Shown: in pieces, positions 47,614 through 60,296 of the stretch
Position numbering within the stretch: the stretch's first letter is position 1
How the letters are laid out: every line of letters begins with the position of its first letter
Assembly: GCF_964340395.1 (NCBI RefSeq)
Contig: NC_135565.1
Span: 16,166,209-16,230,208, forward strand
DNA length: 64,000 nt
Origin: Glandiceps talaboti
Lineage: Eukaryota; Hemichordata; Enteropneusta; Spengelidae
Reading direction: 5' to 3'
Translations under genes and position numbers: made by a program
The notes under the pieces: generated by a model
The model's input: the letters and a program-made list of their open reading frames with translations, nothing else
What the model was told of the DNA's origin: nothing
The model's database searches: none

Positions 47614-50600
47614 GTGGTTCTGCTCTCTTGTTACCTTTCCAACTGTTCTTTTTTCCAGTTATCAATCTGTCTCTTAGCTAATACAGCTTTGTCTTCCTCT
47701 TCTGATGAACTCTCCTCTTCTTTCTCCACTTCTTCTTTGATTTGTTGCCATTTTTTCACCAAAGTTGGCAATTTTTTATTCGTCAGACTCTTCTTCACCT
47801 GCAACACAAAGTTCAACAAACTTTAGTGTACCTGTCTTCAAAACTATATAACGGTATCTACACACGCGCTTGGTTCCCATTCATGTCCAGACTTTCAGAG
47901 GTATGCACACACTCTGTAAGTTCAACAAACTTTTAGTGTACTTCTCTTCAACTACATGTACACATTTGTTTTCCATTCCTGTACAGATGCAAGCACACAC
48001 TCTAGAAAATTATGTCAAATATGCAAAAATGCGGGTGAAAATTTCACTTTTTTCCAATGTCTAACAATGAACAATGCTATGGTGCTGCGTATAAACCTAG
48101 TTTTATCATAATGAACCATATAATATAGTGATCAGTATGCCCTTTATTAAAAGACAAATTTTATTGTTGTGTATCAGTGTTGGGTTTTCTTGTGACTATG
48201 TTTACTAATTTGGTACTATAATAACTAATGAATGTTGAATGTGTAGCACCACATACCTTTTTTGTTTTTTTAGGTTTGGCAGTTGGTAATGCAGTCGTTT
48301 GTTGAGTTTTCGTCACGGAACCACTAGTCACTCCTCTATCAATGTTGGCATACAGTTGAGGTTTGCCTACACTTGACACACTACCATTACTCTCCCCTGG
48401 TAGGGGAGGGGGTTCTGTTGGTGGGGGTGGAGCCACTGTTCTGACAGGAGGTGCTGATATGACGAATGTGCTTTGAGGTGGCGACGTTCCAGGAGGTGGT
48501 GGTGGGGGTGAATGTGACAATGGTGGGGTTGCAAAGTCTAAATTGGCATCACTTATCTCCATTTCAACGTCTAGTATTTCCCCTTCCTCTGGAGAGTCTG
48601 GTGGGGGTGGTGGAGGTGTATCTGGTGGAGGTGGTGGTGGCGGTGGGGGATCATAGCCAGGTGGGAGGGGTGGTGCTTCAACGCCGGGTACTGGTGGTAA
48701 TATATCATCTAGGGGTGATTGGGTTGATGAAACACTGGGTGTTTGTCCTACGGCGACAACTACAGTAAGTAAGATAATTCAATCACGATTATCAAATCAA
48801 ATTAAATCATTATAAAATCAAATTATAATCAAATTAAATCATTATCAAATCAAATTATTATCAAATTAAATCATTATCAAATCAAATTATTATCAAATTA
48901 AATTATCAAATTAAATCATTATCAAATTAAATTATTATCAAATCAAATTATCAAATTAAATTATTATCAAATTAAATCATCTAATTAAATCATTATCAAA
49001 TCAAATTATTATCAAATTAAATCATTATCAAATCAAATTATTATCAAATTAAATCATTATCAAATCAAATTATTATCAAATTAAATCATTATCAAATCAA
49101 ATTATTATCAAATTAAATCATTATCAAATCAAATTATTATCAAATTAAATTATTATCAAATCAAATTATTTATCAAATTAAATCATTATCAAATTAAATT
49201 ATTATCAAATTAAATCATTATCAAATCAAATTATTATCAAATTAAATCATTATCAAATCATTATCAAATTAAATCATTTTGAAATCAAATCATTTATCAT
49301 ATTAAAATACTGATCGGGGCAAACCAAATCATCAAATGCTATCATGATCAGGTCAAATTAAATCATCAATCATAATCACATCAAATTAAATGTAGGTCAT
49401 ATCAAATCAACGAAATCCTGATCAAATAAAATAATTTATAATCATATCAAATCATAACATGACAAGAGATCTTATTGAAATCCAATACCTTGTGCAGGTA
49501 CTGAAATATTAGCAGCACTGGCTGCCATGGCTGTCTGCATCCCGGAATGTAACTTCTGACTCTCTTCTTCAAACCTTTCCAGACCGTTTCCATCCTTGCT
49601 GACTTTCTCCTGGTGTCTCTCCAGATCTTTGGTAGGGAATTCCCACTGTGACTCACCAGTAGCGGTGTATGTATAGTAATACTGCTTGTGTGACCTGTAG
49701 TAATGTCACATGACAAAACAAAACACAAACATACAAACGTGATCAGAAAGTGTCCAAAAAAGTTGTTGACTTTAGCCTGTGGATGTCACATGACTAAAGT
49801 CCAACAACTATGTTGACCATCGAGGGCAGTAGATAGAAAGTTTGGTTACTAGAAGGAAGTGTCCAACTTCTTAGCCATCAGCACCCTGCAAAAAATTTGA
49901 GCCACACAGAATACTTCCAAGGCACAAACTACCTGTTATGACAGACTGTGCTTCATTACAACAACCTGTTTCTGGTTCATCCTCTGTTCTATCATTTACA
50001 GAAGACTTTTATCTGGGCTTAGACAGAGGCCAGGTATAAAAGACAATAACACTGTTTGTGAACCCCTTTGTATGGTCAAACAATATCACACATGTATATC
50101 TCTATCTAAGCATAAGAGGTTACACCATGGTATACAGAGACAGAGTAAATATTTGAATCATACGCAGTGTATTTCACAATGCCATGCGTTTACATATTGA
50201 CAGAAGCTTATTAGAGAACACAGCAGGCTGTTGTTTGAAGCACTGTCATGTACAAACTCATTTATCATAATTCTGTGCCCAGGACATAGTTATAGTCATA
50301 TAAACCTGTCCTCTGTACATTTATGTTACACCTTGGCTCCATATTAGTATAAAGACAATGTAGAAGCCTTGAACTTTGACATTTGAACTTTGACATTTAC
50401 AGTTTGCTACACAAAGGGTATTCCTTTGATACATTATACATATGTCTAACAACTCATAACAATACATGCAAATAGCATATGTGTCTTTTACACAGTGAAA
50501 GTTTGATCGCACATTATGTCCAAAATGCAACCATGTGTGCCTTACAAAGCAAGGCCATAAGCACACACCAGGTACTGCATGTACAATGTGTACTATTAAT

Positions 50601-53600
50601 TATGGTAACAGTTGCAGAAATCAGTTTTTATACATAGTGCAATAATATTAAATTCTGCACAATTTCCTTTTTTTCAACCCTTTTGCAGTTTTGAGAATGT
50701 TTGACTGCAAAACTTCAAATAATGGTAAAATTTTCAGTCAGAGATGTTCCATTGTATGTTCTCAATGAAAAATTTGTCCGAAATTTTTACACAAATGCTC
50801 TCAATATTTTTCATTTTGATTTTTTTGAAATTTACAAAATGCATCCAGCAATGGTGAAAAAAAACCCAATGTCAATCTTGAGACTTCTAACATACTTTTT
50901 GATATTTAGGACATTTTTCTAAACTCATAATCAAAGCAAACACAAGTTGTCTTAGTCAAGCACTACTGACTAAGAGTTCTACATTGTCTTTGTAACTTTT
51001 ACTTCATCATCGTTCACGTCGTCTTCTTCCTACAAATGAGAAAAAAACTGAAAATAATGTGACATTTATTTGTATCATGTATTTCTTCAACCCAACATGT
51101 CATGCATTCATCAACGCTATAACATCATTGTAATAAGAACCACACAGAAAAGAGTTTTCACTAACCGCACCATTGCCCCTTTGCTTCTTCACCACATTCC
51201 AAGCTCTCCATTCACCAATACCATCATTCTTCTTCTGTGTTGCATGTTGGGAAGATTCCACATTTGTATAGAAGCATGGTAGAATTCTTCTGTTCGCTTA
51301 GTTTTTGCACTGAGATGTTTTACACTTCACAAGCTATCTTCACTTTTGTTTTGTCAAATTTATTTTTTTCAATTTTCGCAAAACTTGATTTTCAAATTGT
51401 CATACTTTTTTTTTGACTCTACGAACAGTCTGGTGAACTTATCAACATTTCTGAATCAGTACATTTTCTTTTAGTTCAACAGCTTCCCACGTTGATGAAG
51501 CAGCTGCCTATGTAGCAGCTGATAGCAACCACTGTAGACAAACTGATTTTTACTGGGAAACATATACATACAAGTCATATAGAGTTATACATTCGTAGCA
51601 GTGTGTCATTAGGTAAATGTACGGTCACAAAGTGAAAACAAAATAAAAATACTTTGACCGTACCTGTCCCAATGACACGACCAGCCCCGTGGTACAGAAC
51701 TCATTTCGTATTGTTGTAACTGCCAATCAGCATCTTGTAGTTTTCGTATTAGGTATTTGCCATCCAGAGCACCTTCCCTCCAGTCCAGGATACGTGTCTG
51801 AAAGATAAAACAAATTACACTTCGTAAATTAATGATTTGTACAAATAAAATATACACAGAAAGGGAGGGTACACCCGAAGACTGTAACTTAAATTGAAGA
51901 TGTAAGTTAATCATTTGTTATGTTGGGATTGTAATTTTACTTGCTAGATACCAACACTTCAATTACTGCAAAGCTGGGTTTATATCACTGTACAATTACT
52001 AACCCTGGCACACTATTCTATTGGCACTATGGCCCTATAATATAACTTCAACTCCCTACGAAGCACACAATTCATTACAGCATTCACATTGCAACCTCTG
52101 CATCCTACCAGGTCCCCAATTACACAGCTGGATTGACTGAAGCACAATTGTGGGTTAAATCTTGTCCAAGGACTTTAGCTATATTTGAAATAACAGCAAC
52201 AAGGCTTGAACCAGTAATTGCAGATTCCAAGCCAGACACTCTAACCTTTCCACCATTACTCCATAACCAGCAATGTACACATGTACAGATTCCAAGCAAG
52301 CCAATCTAACCATTCAACCATCATGACTCCACAACCAGCAATGTACAGATCCCAATGATAGCCAGCCACTCTAACCATTCAACCATCATGACTCCACAAC
52401 CAGCAATGTACAGATTACAAGCAAGCCACTCTAACCATTCAACCATCATGACTCCACAACCAGCAATGTACAGATTACAAGCAAGCCACTCTAACCATTC
52501 AACCATCATGACTCCACAACCAGCAATGTACAGATCCCAATGATAGCCAGCCACTCTAACCACCACGACTCAATTTGATACCATTGGTTCTGACAAAATT
52601 CTACAAACTCAGCACATAAATACAAAGTTACTCACCTCAATCTCCATTAGCATGACCTGAAACTTAGACAATGTCGCCCTCTTGATATTCAGGAAATCTA
52701 CTTTACCAATTATCACTGATGACATGTTTGCTATTTCAGTCTGAAAATACAAACACAAACTAAATTGAGTACGGTATGTATTCATTATGTTTAGCTATGA
52801 TACTATATGGATAACTAGGATTTTGTATTCTCTCAGACAAATGGAAAACTGATATATATATAAATGGACAGCATAAGACAGACACAAAATTGGTTATCTA
52901 AGTTTGAAAATAATCTATTCACAAACACAGCAGGAAACAAACCATCACACTTTCTATAAATACAGATATCAATTGTACAAATGTTGCACTGTCAGTGTCC
53001 TAGGAGACGGACTGGACTAACTTTGCTATTTTCCATTCTCCCTTTACTCTTTTACCTAATAATGTAAGATATTTCATCTTTTTCAATGCTGTAACAAATA
53101 GGTAATAAAATATATAATAATAATATCACTTGTATGCAAAATGTCTCTCTCCAGACATCAGTATGATATAAACTTTCCCCTTTAACCTTTGACCCTAATG
53201 CTGCCACAGTCAGCCATTATCTTTTCTAAGAATTTGACCTGAAGAGGGATACAGGGAATGCCACTCTAGGATATACAGGCATTTTCATAAATTTGGGGGT
53301 CTGGAGAGTAATACTTGAGTACTAAGATTTTCTGTCACATACATTATGCATGATTACTGCGAAACACAGGGTTGAATTTAGTTCATTGTCCATCGCTCAG
53401 TGTAAGTCCTTAATACGGACACAAATTGCTTCATGCAAGTCATCGAAATTCCTTTATTTCCTAGAGTCTGTTCCCTTTCACTCAACGTAAGTAAAAACAT
53501 CTACAAACAAGTACTATGTCATACTGACCTTCATTTCATCGTCTTGTTTCATTTTTAATTTGGTCTTCAGTTTTTCCTCTTCTTCTGCTAGTTCGTCAAG

Positions 53601-56600
53601 TTCCTGATCATACTGTGTATATACACTGACTTGATTACTGTTCTTACTACGTCCATCTATCTTAAATCTTTTAAAAGGGATGATAGATACTTCCTTTTTG
53701 GGTTCTAACAACAAATAATACAATTATCAAAACCAACATTAGGTGCATAGTATATATCTAGTTCTAAATTGTGATCTAGACAGGCTAAGTGCACGCAAAG
53801 TTGTACACGTTCATACAGACAATACAAGATCTCTTTTTTGGTTATTCTACATGTATGATGTATCTGATGACAAAGCGTGTTTACAAAATTGGTTCTGTAG
53901 TACTGAAAATAGGACTCAAAACCATCAGAGATATTGTTGCCCCCACATTTTGTTACATTAAGTAAGGTATAATACGAGTAACACTGATGTACAACACTTT
54001 CTGTATGTGATTCACTCATTTATAGAATTCTTACCAAGTGTAAATGTGTAGTTTCAATTGGTTTATTTACAAGGCTAGCATGTGGCCTTTCTAATGTGGT
54101 AAATTTGCAAATGAAAAAGTATACTTTTACACTTGATATGGCTTCTATAAACGATTGTGGTACATACAGTAAATGCTTTACTTGGGTGTTATGGGTTGTA
54201 CTTGATATGGATGCTATAAATGATTATGGTACATACAGAAAATGCTTTACTTGGGTGTTTTTGGTTGTACTTGATATGGATGCTATAAATGATTATGGTA
54301 CATACAGAAAATGCTTTACTTTGGTGTTATGGGTTGTACTTGATATGGATGCTATAAATGATTATGGTACATACAGTAAATGCTTTACTTTGGTGTTATG
54401 GGTTGTACTTGATATGGGTGCTATAAACGATTATGGTACATACAGAAAATGCTTTACTTTGGTGTTATGGGTTGTACTTGATATGGATGCTATAAACGAT
54501 TATGGTTCATACACTAAATGCTTTACTTTGGTGTTATGGGTTGTAGTACTAGTTTCAATATTTTTCTTCACTGAGAGGGAACTACTCAATACACAAAGAT
54601 TTTTCAGTTTCATTTTTCAACTTTTTTTCCTTCTGATTTCTTTATGTGATTTAAATCTATATTCAGTTACCTTTCTCTTCTTTTTCCTCGTCAGATGCAT
54701 ATGGCGTTGTCATGGTTGAGGTTGGCCTGGAAACGTTTTTCCTCTTCACACCACTACCAGTACTTTCTGCCTATTGACAGAGAATAGACAAGTAAACAAC
54801 ACTTTCATTGTAGCTTCACTACAGATTGAATTTGATGGTCTTGTTTCAGTTTAGATTACTGGGGGTCCAGTGAACACTGAACACTATATAATGGATATTT
54901 CATTGTATGTACTGGGGTCCAGTGAACACTTGATTGCATACATTTCACTGTGATTACTATGGTCCAGTAAAGACTGCAATGCGTAAAATTCACTGCGGCT
55001 AGTGACGCTAAGTAAACATTACACTGTGTAGATTTCACAGTCAACTGATAAACTGTGCACCAGGGTCCTGACTACAAACACTACAAGCTACTGATAGGAG
55101 CAAAATGCATCTACCGGAAAGCCAAAAGAGAATTACTGCCACAAGGTAAAATACAAATTCAAGTACTCTTACTGTTTTCATTTCAAAAGCCAATTCTAAC
55201 TGTTCATCAATGTCGTCAATGTCGATATCTTCTTCATCCACCTTGGGTTCCACAATGTCAACACTGACGAAGTTAGAACTTGACACTTTTGGTAAACTCC
55301 CTGTTGTTGTCACTGTACTGTTACTAGTACTTGTACTAGTAGCAAATATGTCCTGTTTATCAGCTGATGAACCTTCTAATTTATCTCCTTTCACAAATTT
55401 CTGTAACTGCATTTTAAACTTGGCTCTCCTACGCTGTACTTCATCTTCTGGCTTTTCCTCTACTACTACCGGTACTACCGGAACTACTGGTACAACTGGT
55501 TCCTGCATTGTTGGGAATGGTTGCCCGGGACCAAATACTGGAAGTTGATTAGGATGGTCTACAGGTTTGGATTTCCCAAACACTGGAATATCAAGGTCTT
55601 CATCTTCTGATGGTGACATAGGTTCCTCTGTCGGTAGTTCAGCTTCTACCAATTCCTGTGTTGGTGGGTCTAATAGCAGTGGTGGCATTTGAGGACCGAT
55701 TATGGGGACATCTTCGTTGGTGCTTGACACAGGTAAGAAGGGACCTTGGCTGACACTATCATTGCTGTTGAAAATTACACAAAAACACAATTACTTTTGC
55801 ATATTGAAATGGTTCTCCTAAAGCCTTTATACTTCTAGACACAAAAACAATTATTTTACATGTTTTGCTGGGTTCTCTCAAGGCCTTTACAGACACAAAG
55901 ATAATTCCAACATGAAAAGGGAGTATCGGTATTCACCAGAAGACTATTAAAATGTAGCATATACCTGACAACAATTTGTGAGCTGAAGCTTTTTACTTCA
56001 TGAGTGAAAACATGGTTGAGTACAGTACAGAGTTTAAAAACTATTGACTCTTAGACATAGAAATTGCCAATTTTTGAAAGACTTTTGTCTTTGATATGTT
56101 GTATTCTGACCACATATCAGCTCATCGCTGTACATTGTAGGCATTTGGCATTTTTTGTGTCTTTTCAACATGCATGGTTAACCATCATGAGTCAAGTCAT
56201 GATTTTCACTTTATATACTGTTAATTTTAGTTCTTTTCTCACACCAATCACTGCCATTGCTTGAGACCCTCTACTCTATATTCTTACAGGACATTTACCT
56301 GACTTCGCTGTCTACTTGTATTCCTGGTAACTGTGGTCCATATACCTGTTCACCACTGCCTGTCTCACTAATTGTTTCTTGAGTTGCTGTATTGGCTTTG
56401 AAACCCTCTGGTACATCCCAAGATACTTCATTGGAGACAACATTCCAGTAGTATGTACAATTTGTATTTGGATCGTACACTTCTTGCCAGTCGTTATTCC
56501 CTGGAACAAATAAACATAAAAACAAAGTAAGAAGTTTTCTAACACTTTGACCATAGGTGGTGCTTGACTATGTAAATTACATCACTGGATCACTTGGGGC

Positions 56601-59277
56601 AATTCACTACACACTGTGAGTGACAACAAAATGAGGGGTTTCCTCACCACCAGTGGTGGCATTCAGTGTACTATGTATATATATATTATTAGTACACAAG
56701 TAGAACATTTTGGTAATTTTACGACACATCGGTTTGTGAGTGCATACCAAATTGTTAAAATTTCCAACAGGTAAATCTTGTGTGCTGCCTTCATTCTGCC
56801 AAACTTTTTCACAAAATGACCCCCCAAAAGTGAGTGGCATTTGTTTTGTCATGATAGCAAGCCTAGTTGTTAGACAACAGAACTCGTCAACATTGTGCTT
56901 GGCAGTTTTTTAATGTATTTTTTCTCTTAATCATGTTTTTAAATTTTGCGATTTGTTATGTGCAGACCGTTGAGACATGTGTTGTGTAATGGTCTTTAAC
57001 CAATAAATTGTTATTATTATTTAATTGCAAAAAAAATTTCATTTTCTGGAGTAAATGGAATCTTCAGGAGATTTCCAAGTAGCCGTTTGAAATGATACAG
57101 GGATTACAATACCAACAGTATTACATTTTGTACTCTACCTGAGATTTTATCATTTGTTTCATGTGTAGTAGAATCTACTGTAGTTTCTGCTGCTGTGTTT
57201 GTCTCCTCACTTTCATTCTCTTTGTCTTCTGGTGTTTCTAATGCATCTATCTCCTGAAATCAAACAACAAAGATAATTTCAGACACGTTGAGGTATCCTA
57301 CCTCAAGTGCTCCTAGCTCCTACCTCTGGTTTCCTATTTACATACAGGATAAATTAATAATGCTAGGGTTATGTATGCTTTCATTGTTCAGACTTTCTTA
57401 CAAATCCTAAGTTAGAATAGTTTCAAGATATATTCATATTCACATGGAAAGGTAACTTTAATAGGTATATTTTGCATCCAAGTAAACAGAAACAAGACCA
57501 AAGATACCAGCTGGGGGTGTCCAACCCAAACTGTTGTATCTGTAAGAGTACTGAAGCAATTTGTTCTCAGAATATAACAATATCAAGACAATTTGTACTA
57601 GCAATGTGTATGTGTACTTACGGCCAAGAAGTCAGCGACCTTGGCATCTAAATCAGGTTTTTTAGCCAGTGGCTTGAGAGATGTAGACGATACATCGGAG
57701 TGTCTCATTGTACTGGCTAGTGCTGTCTTCTGGTATGTGGTACTTGTATCTTCATCATCATCGTCATCATCATCACTGTCTGCATAGGCACCTAAAAGTC
57801 CTATACCTGTCATAATACACATATCACAACTAAAATCAATATAAAAGCACGCTGTGGGAATGACACTTCTGGAGAGTCATTTCATGATTTTACACTCCTT
57901 CCATTACGCTCAATTTCAGAGAAACACTAATTTGAACTTGTGCTTCATTTAGGGATCTTTGCTGTTGGTCACACTGCCTCATGGGAGTCACAAACATACA
58001 TATGCAATGGGTGAACAATGAATATTCATAGGGTTTTCACCGAAGGTAATAAGCACTTCATTTAGGGGTCTTTGCTGTTGGCCACACTGCCTCATGGGAG
58101 TCACATACATACATATGCAATAGGTGAACAATGAATATTTATAGGGTTTTCACCGAAGGTAATAAGCACTTCATTTAGGGATCTTTGGTGTTGGCCACAC
58201 TGCCTCATGGGAGTCACATACATACATATGCAATAGGTGAACAATGAATATTCATTGGGTTTTCACCGAAGGTAATAAGCACTTAGGGGTCATGAATACT
58301 CATTATTCACCTATTTAGTGTTAGAACCACTGACGGGGACATGACCAAGATTTGTAACGTCCTTGGGGTCCTTGTCACTACAAGTCGTTAGACAAATCGT
58401 GACAAACCCTTAGGTCATGAGTATTTTTAAGCTGAAAGAAGTAAAATTTTGGGGAATAATATAATTTTACCTCCTCGTGCTTAATTTATGAAAAATCTGT
58501 GATTTGGAACATTTTGACTCATATCTCAAACATCACAAAACCAGACATAGGTTGTCATGACGTAGAGCGACCAGGGTCTATAAATCCACATTTTCTGTTC
58601 AAAAACAATAACTTGGCTTGAGTATGGTCTAACTGAAGTCTTGCATTACCTGTAGTTCCTGCTGAAGTCCATTGGTGTATACTATCTGCTTGGGTTCCTG
58701 AGCTATGAGGTGAATTATCACCTGAAATAAGGAGAATAAAATTAGGAAAATAAAATTATTACATAAATGTTATTAAAATATAAAAACTGCAAAATACACA
58801 CCAGATATAAATTATATTATAAACTGAAAGTGCTTCCTTGGATTAGCAATTTGATGATGAATGATGAATACACTTTTTCTTGATGCAATAAAATTTGGCG
58901 TTCCCCTGTAAAGTTAGATTCCTATTTTATTCTGTTCAGATTACACGATTTGCTACAAGGGTTAACAATAACATAGTGTAGTCTCTCTACTGTATCGTTA
59001 CAATTTACACCCGCACTCCACGTTAGCATCCAGACTAGGGTTACCAAACCCATGAATCTATTATTGATCAAAATAGATCCATGCCCAACCTTAGCAAAAA
59101 CATTGAAATTATATTATCGTTGTATCATATCACTTCATTCTCAAAAACAAAGGTTCCAACAACATCGAGATACTGACCTGCTCCGTCCCGTTCTTTACTT
59201 AGGCTTGAACTGCCAATTTGTAGCACGGTTCGTCTTTTACCAGCCACCGCAAGGCCTTTGTCTCTCCGTCTTCCCAT
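47005..59277 (-). CDS. FNBP4: Formin-binding protein 4 homologue (14 exons, 914 aa, two WW domains)
   Basis: WW-domain scaffold related to vertebrate FNBP4 (about 1,000 aa), which binds proline-rich formin sequences and is probably nuclear. Exons in transcript order: 59277-59178, 58721-58650, 57806-57622, 57253-57139, 56500-56299, 55764-55173, 54770-54671, 53704-53529, 52740-52636, 51797-51664, 49694-49489, 48759-48257, 47798-47635, 47095-47005. They total 2745 nt with matching phases and GT-AG introns. Start: MGRRRDKGLAVAGKRRTVLQ. Exon 3 carries GLLGAYADSDDDDD. WW1 is at about residues 160-190 (WQEVYDPNTNCTYYWN, VSWDVP). WW2 is at about 585-613 (PRGWSCHWDR joined across an intron to SHKQYYYTYTATGESQWEFP). 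Exon 12 is polyproline-rich, a possible intramolecular WW ligand. The C-terminus has KKWQQIKEEVEKEEE and DWRARLKKRK, both family landmarks. Introns hold a SINE, several satellites and MITE copies. Confidence 0.95.
47539..47611. repeat. (CA)n microsatellite in the last FNBP4 intron
   Basis: About 36 CA units, read as (UG)n in the FNBP4 transcript. The tract starts about 23 nt downstream of the exon-13 donor (47634). Frames on both strands across it are repeat translations. Confidence 0.95.
48780..49300. repeat. AT-rich minisatellite in FNBP4 intron 11
   Basis: About 520 bp of 'atcaaattaaatcatt' and 'atcaaatcaaattatt' units (15-32 bp period) almost fill the shortest route between exons 12 and 11. 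Degenerate units continue to about 49450. Confidence 0.9.
52020..52272 (-). mobile_element. tRNA-derived SINE in FNBP4 intron 9
   Basis: Read on the minus strand: a head with 'ggttatggagtaatggtgg', 'aaaggttagagtgtctggc' and a B-box-like GGTTCAAGCC (complement of 52203-52212), then a body with 'tttaacccacaattgtgc', 'ttcagtcaatccagctgtg' and 'taattggggacctggt'. That body pattern recurs in many marine-invertebrate SINEs. It is non-coding and lies in the sense direction of FNBP4. Confidence 0.65.
52273..52560. repeat. 60-68-bp satellite derived from the SINE head
   Basis: Four to five units spaced 68, 65, 60 and 60 bp by the 'actcca-aaccagcaatg' landmark. Each contains 'ccactctaaccattcaacc', the same tRNA-like head as the adjoining SINE. 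Repeated 20-residue frames on both strands are by-products. Confidence 0.8.
53253..53481. mobile_element. Decayed MITE family A copy in FNBP4 intron 8
   Basis: Begins 'gggaatgccactctagga' and contains 'cattttcataaatt' and 'tctggagagtaat'. The right end, 'tctgttccctttca', is degraded. It lies in the intron between the exons at 53704-53529 and 52740-52636, or just upstream of the latter's branch region. Confidence 0.6.
54124..54545. repeat. 69-bp satellite in FNBP4 intron 7
   Basis: Six units of 69 bp ('gatatggatgctataaatga', 'ttatggtacatacag', 'aaatgctttacttt', 'ggtgttatgggttgta'). Because 69 is divisible by three, the + strand (antisense) frame stays open for 207 codons. No initiation context or domain supports a protein. 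The unit is homologous to the dispersed repeat at 26596-26700. Confidence 0.9.
57853..58300. mobile_element. MITE family A copy with an internally triplicated 113-bp segment
   Basis: The 5' part has 'tctggagagtcatttcatga'. The segment beginning 'catttagggatctttgctg' and ending 'gtaataagcactt' then occurs three times, starting at 57946, 58059 and 58172 (period 113 bp). It lies in an FNBP4 intron. The sequence after it (58400-58640) belongs to the family also seen at 26016-26360. Confidence 0.8.
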
Positions 59278-60038
59278 TTTGAAAACCGTTTTCAAAACGT
59301 CAAAGTAACGATTGGTAATGAGCAAATATGTAAATGTCCAGTTAACTCAAACGTGCCATCAAACTGTTGTGTCAATCCTTACAGGTCAATTCTTCGAAGA
59401 AAACATCGAGGTATTATTACCTCGCTTTCTTCATTTTTGCAAACTCCAGTTATTTTCAATGACAGTGACACCTGACACCCGTAACAATCGCTAGCTACGA
59501 GTTTTGCTTCGATGTTAGTCAAATAAATGAATGTTTTTTGGGCTCAGAGAAACTTCTAAATTCGCAGTCCCCTAAACCATTCGATGGTAGATATTTTTCG
59601 GGTCAAAAATCTTACAAAATAAATTATCCAGTACAATTATTTAACAAAATAGTGTCATTTGTTGGAAATCTTACATTGCATCCTTCAAAATATCGGCCAT
59701 ATTTTCTCGCAATGCATTCTGGTAGAATATTTCTTGTCTCTGTCGGGCGCAGTGATTGGTTAGTAATCAACAGAATAGCGGACTACAGCCTGTGACGTTC
59801 CTTCTTATAAAATTGATTTCTTGAATAGTACTTCCTGTTTCTTCCCCTGCCCCGTGGCATCACTTGTATACATCGGTACCGTGTACTAGTATGGTCCTAG
59901 CTTGTATGGATTAATGCATGTTGTCTTGCGAAATATAACAATTTCAAGTTTGCAACAAATGAAACCATTTTAAAAGTCTCAAAAGGCAGAGTTTGTCAGA
60001 CTTAATTATAATTATTGGTTTATCATTAGTGCAAGAAG
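59278..60038. promoter_or_regulatory. Shared divergent promoter region of FNBP4 and RIC8
   Basis: The start codons of FNBP4 (59277, -) and RIC8 (60039, +) are 761 bp apart with no intervening gene. Both 5' UTRs and promoters must lie here unless upstream non-coding exons exist. I see no canonical TATA box in a clear position. 'ttataaaa' at about 59807 is the only candidate, and it is not placed convincingly. Confidence 0.55.
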
Positions 60039-60258
60039 ATGGAAGATCTGGTTCGTTCGATGTTGTCCGTTTTGAAGTCTGGGAATGAGGAAGATATTAG
60101 TGCCAAATTTCAAGAATTCAACAAAGAAGTGAGTACTTAAAAATGATGCGAATGTAGTATATAAACAGCTGACTTTGATAGATGGTATTTTTTAGTTGAG
60201 AACAGATTTGAATATTATAATGACATGAATGATGGATGAATGAATGAATGAGTGAATA

Positions 60259-60296
<38 letters not shown>

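Noticed and set aside
54096-54719. A 207-codon + strand ORF
   Set aside because: It is a translation of a 69-bp satellite inside an FNBP4 intron; the repeat period is a multiple of three, so stops are absent by chance.
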